NCBI GenBank assembly: GCA_027563935.2
Contig: CM050448.1
Coordinates: 63,477,843-63,541,842, forward strand
Source of the DNA: Costus lasius
Lineage: Eukaryota > Streptophyta > Magnoliopsida > Zingiberales > Costaceae
Length of the DNA: 64,000 nucleotides
Reading direction: 5' to 3'
Shown: piece by piece, positions 61,625-64,000 of the stretch
Numbering within the stretch: the first letter of the stretch is position 1
Layout of the letters: each line of letters starts with the position of its first letter
Position numbers and translations under genes: made by a program
Notes under the pieces: generated by a model
Told to the model about the DNA's origin: nothing
Database searches by the model: none
The model's input: the letters and a program-made list of their open reading frames with translations, nothing else

Positions 61625-63542
61625 TGATGACACCAAAATATGTAGTATATTTTGCTTCATTTTGCATACATTTTCATACTAAATTGAAGATCTTTTACTT
61701 GTTTTTATGTTAAATCCATCAAATATTGCAAAGTCTACTTCTATTTTGGTTTTTCATGTTTTTCAAGCAAAAAGGCACTATTTAAAGCGTTTTCAAGCGA
61801 AATCAAATACATGAAGAGTTATCATCATCAAGAGGAAATCACCCAAGAAATTTTACTTAAAACGGAGCAATTCAGCAAATTACGGCAGTGCCGTAACCCA
61901 TTTTACGGTACCGTAATTCCAGATAGTACCGTAAAATCCGAGCCCTGCCGTATTTTGAGAAGTTTCTGAATAGAAAGATTTTTGGATTTTACTGTACCTG
62001 CCGTAAGCAACATTACGGTACCGTATTTCGGAGAGCTTCAGAATAGAAACTTCACCCGAAATTACGGCACTACCATAAGAAACTACACGGGTCGTAATTT
62101 CCAAACATTTGCGAACAGAGAGTTTAGCCGATTTTACGGCACTACCGTAAACCAGATTACGGTGCCATAATTCCCGACGACATCAAAACATAAGACTCGA
62201 GCGATTTTACGGCAGTGCCGTAAGACATTACACTGCTGTAATTGCTATTCTGAACGCGATGCCCGATTCTTGCGGAGAAGATGGCAAGCGATCCAGAGCC
62301 TAAAATCGGATGCCGTAAGAAGCAGGGGGGAGATTTTCACGAGAGGATTACGGAGAGACCAAAGGCCCCAAATTTTGTGTACTATCGAGGGAGAAATCGG
62401 GATCCACGCCGCCGCCTAGGGTTTCATCGCCGCGCTCGATCCAGACGTCCTCTGGCCGTAATGTTCATACTGAAGCTTCGTCTGAAGGAGGAGACAACGT
62501 GTCAGAAGTTTCAAACTGAAAGGAGATCGATTGGAAGAGAAATCAAAGAAAAAGGAGTCGCCGGCACTGTTCATCGGCAGTTCTTGCAAAATTACAGCTG
62601 TGAAATACTTCACAACCGTGCTGTATTTTCTAAGCTTCTCTTTTAGTTCGATTTTCGATCCTCTGAAACCATGATCTATTGTAATTCCCTTATGATGATA
62701 GCTTAAACTACTTTTGGGACATGGGGGAGTAATTCACTTGATTTCCAATGACTATATGACTATTTTTACTATTTCGTCGAGTTTAATATTACCATGATGA
62801 TTTTGCTCATGTGATAATTGTACTTAGACTCTCTATAAGTTTATGTTACTAATTATGTTCTTAGAATTTTCGCTTGAGACCGAAAGGTACTTACTTGAGA
62901 ATTTGGAACCCTAGAATTGCATGTTAGGATCCCTTCCTTAGGTTAGATCTAATTTGATCTGTTCTAGTAGATTAATTGCCATAATTATAACATTAACCTA
63001 TAGATCGAGTCTATTTGTGAAACGTGGAGATCTTGTGCGAAAGCAAGGATCGGAACGTTGGAGATCCGTGAGTAAAACTAGTGTTGAGACTCGGATGCAC
63101 GAAAGTGATCCTTGAATCTCCACTAGAGATTATCAACATTGAATTCGGATGCACGAAAGTGATCGTTGAATTCATTGTTTGATGATTTACTTATCTTCAG
63201 CGTTGGGAAGAATCTTGCGCGAAAGCGAGGATAAATCCCTGTGCGGTTGTTTGCACGAAAGTGAAACAACCCTTTTATTTAGTAAATTACATCTTCATCA
63301 TGATAAATTTAAACTGACGAAATCCTTATTCATATCTAGCTCATAAAAGTTAAAGTGAACAAAACCCTAGTCCCAGCTTTTCTCTCTGATAATTCCATTT
63401 TTAGCTTTCAATTTCTATTCTCACTACTTCGATTAGCCTAGATAGTAAGAAATAAACTATTTAGTATTCGACAACGTAGGTCCCTGTGGATTCGATACTT
63501 TCTTTATTACTTCGAATATCCGTGCACTTGTGGATCACAACA
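61625..63542 (+). repeat. Athila F 3' LTR (1918 bp)
   Basis: TGATGACACC..CACAACA. The palindrome cluster is at 61880-62240 and GCACGAAAGTGA-like copies are near 63035, 63097, 63151, 63215 and 63254. It has clearly diverged from the 5' LTR by substitutions and small indels. Confidence 0.93.
61880..62240. repeat. TACGG/CCGTA palindrome cluster in the F 3' LTR
   Basis: At least a dozen half-sites in about 360 bp, paired as inverted repeats: TTACGGCAGTGCCGTAA (61880-61896), the perfect palindrome TTACGGTACCGTAA (61903-61916), and further pairs near 62015, 62135 and 62208. The corresponding 5' LTR cluster is at 53696-54060. Confidence 0.85.
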
Positions 63543-64000
63543 ATGCCGTGAGCATAACCAGCCGATACCAATCCAATCCGGGTCTACAGCACTGGGTGGC
63601 TATAAAGAACGTCCTTAAGTATCTAAGAGGAACTAAGGATTTATTCTTGGTCTATGGGGCACAGGAAGAGCTCAGTGTCCAGGGCTACACTGATGCGTCA
63701 TTCCAGTCTGACCCTGACGACTATAGATCGCAGGCCGGCTATGTGTTCAAGATGAATGGAGGTGCTATATGTTGGAAAAGCTTCAAGCAATCCACAATAG
63801 CTGATTCTACAACTGAAGCCGAGTATGTTGCTGCTTCTGAGGCAGCCAACGAAGCCGTTTAGATAAGGAAGTTCATATCTGATCTTCAAGTGGTTCCAAC
63901 TACTGTGGATCCCATTGAGCTCTATTGTGACAACAATGGAGCCATTGCACAGGCAAAGGAACCATGGTCTCATCAAAGATCCAAACACATACTCAGGAGA
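63543..64000 (+). pseudogene. Copia D pol, part 2 (end of RT and RNase H), runs off the window
   Basis: Begins with the second duplication copy (ATGCC) and continues the D frame with VSITSRYQSNPG, KNVLKYLRGTKD, YTDASF and ADSTTEAEY. A TAG at 63860-63862 replaces the Trp codon present in B1 (GTTTGG in B1, GTTTAG here). The reading frame continues past it with CDNNGAIAQAKEPW to the window edge. The end of pol and the 3' LTR lie beyond 64000. Confidence 0.92.

Larger units (their letters stand above)
53439..63542 (+). mobile_element. Athila-type gypsy element F (10104 bp), full structure but inactive
   Basis: 5' LTR 53439-55358 (1920 bp), tRNA-Asp primer site 55365-55382, gag-pol 55521-60402 with several breaks, a non-coding 3' region of about 1.2 kb, and 3' LTR 61625-63542 (1918 bp). 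It is inserted in the reverse transcriptase frame of copia D with a 5-bp duplication (one mismatch). The LTRs differ at many places, about 4 in the first 55 bases, so it is much older than A1, A2 and C. No env-like frame follows pol. Confidence 0.95.

Noticed and set aside
61880..62240. CRISPR-like array
   Set aside because: The repeats are short interspersed palindromes of variable spacing in an LTR of a plant element, without spacers of uniform size.
1..64000. Host protein-coding or RNA genes between elements
   Set aside because: I found none. Every stretch longer than about 60 bases could be assigned to a retrotransposon or an LTR, except for small uncertain junctions.

Overview
The window is a nest of LTR retrotransposons from a flowering-plant nuclear genome. 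Every protein-coding stretch I can identify is retrotransposon gag-pol. I see no host gene, tRNA/rRNA gene, CRISPR array or bacterial feature. The element types (Ty1/copia with long leaders and initiator-Met primer sites; Ty3/gypsy of the Tekay/Del, Athila and CRM-like kinds) and the depth of nesting point to a repeat-rich, probably large angiosperm genome. The CRM-like fragment would fit a (peri)centromeric block, but this is inference. I cannot name the species.

Layout. 1-4955: an Athila-type (gypsy) complex. It has the 3' end of a + strand copy, interrupted by a copia family-A solo LTR (802-2506), joined through a palindrome near 2751 to a minus-strand Athila remnant that kept its 3' end, a duplicated primer site and one full LTR (3039-4955). 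4956-21490: a decayed + strand copia of family B ('B1'). Its 5' LTR is cut by the Athila complex and its 3' LTR is split by a complete minus-strand family-A copia ('A1', 11722-20785). 21491-21905: part of another family-B LTR. 21906-24363: a degenerate minus-strand chromovirus (CRM-like). 24369-37662: a family-B solo LTR split by a complete, very young, intact minus-strand Tekay-type gypsy ('C', 25808-37036). 37723-38840: part of an Athila-like LTR, split by a second complete family-A copia with an intact 1294-residue polyprotein ('A2', 38841-47937). 47976-48635: an older family-A LTR piece. 48636-64000: a second family-B copia ('D'), split in its reverse transcriptase by a nearly complete but inactivated Athila element ('F', 53439-63542).

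Target-site duplications (TSDs) that I read directly support five insertions exactly: ATACG (solo A), CATAT (A1), AATAC (solo B), TGACT (C) and GATTT (A2). F has a near-perfect pair, ATGCT/ATGCC. They give a relative order. The CRM-like element and the family-B copias are old hosts; Athila copies are intermediate; A1, A2 and C are the most recent. LTR pairs of A2 and C each differ at only one base that I found.

Functionally, C and A2 carry all the domains for autonomous retrotransposition (capsid, protease, reverse transcriptase, RNase H, integrase) plus primer site and polypurine tract. A1 is disabled by one stop codon. The two family-B copies share a large gag deletion and a broken zinc knuckle, which suggests a non-autonomous line mobilised in trans. 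No undescribed non-transposon system was found. The most unusual structures are the Athila palindrome junction, the tandemly duplicated primer site and the iterated TACGG/CCGTA palindromes in the Athila LTRs.
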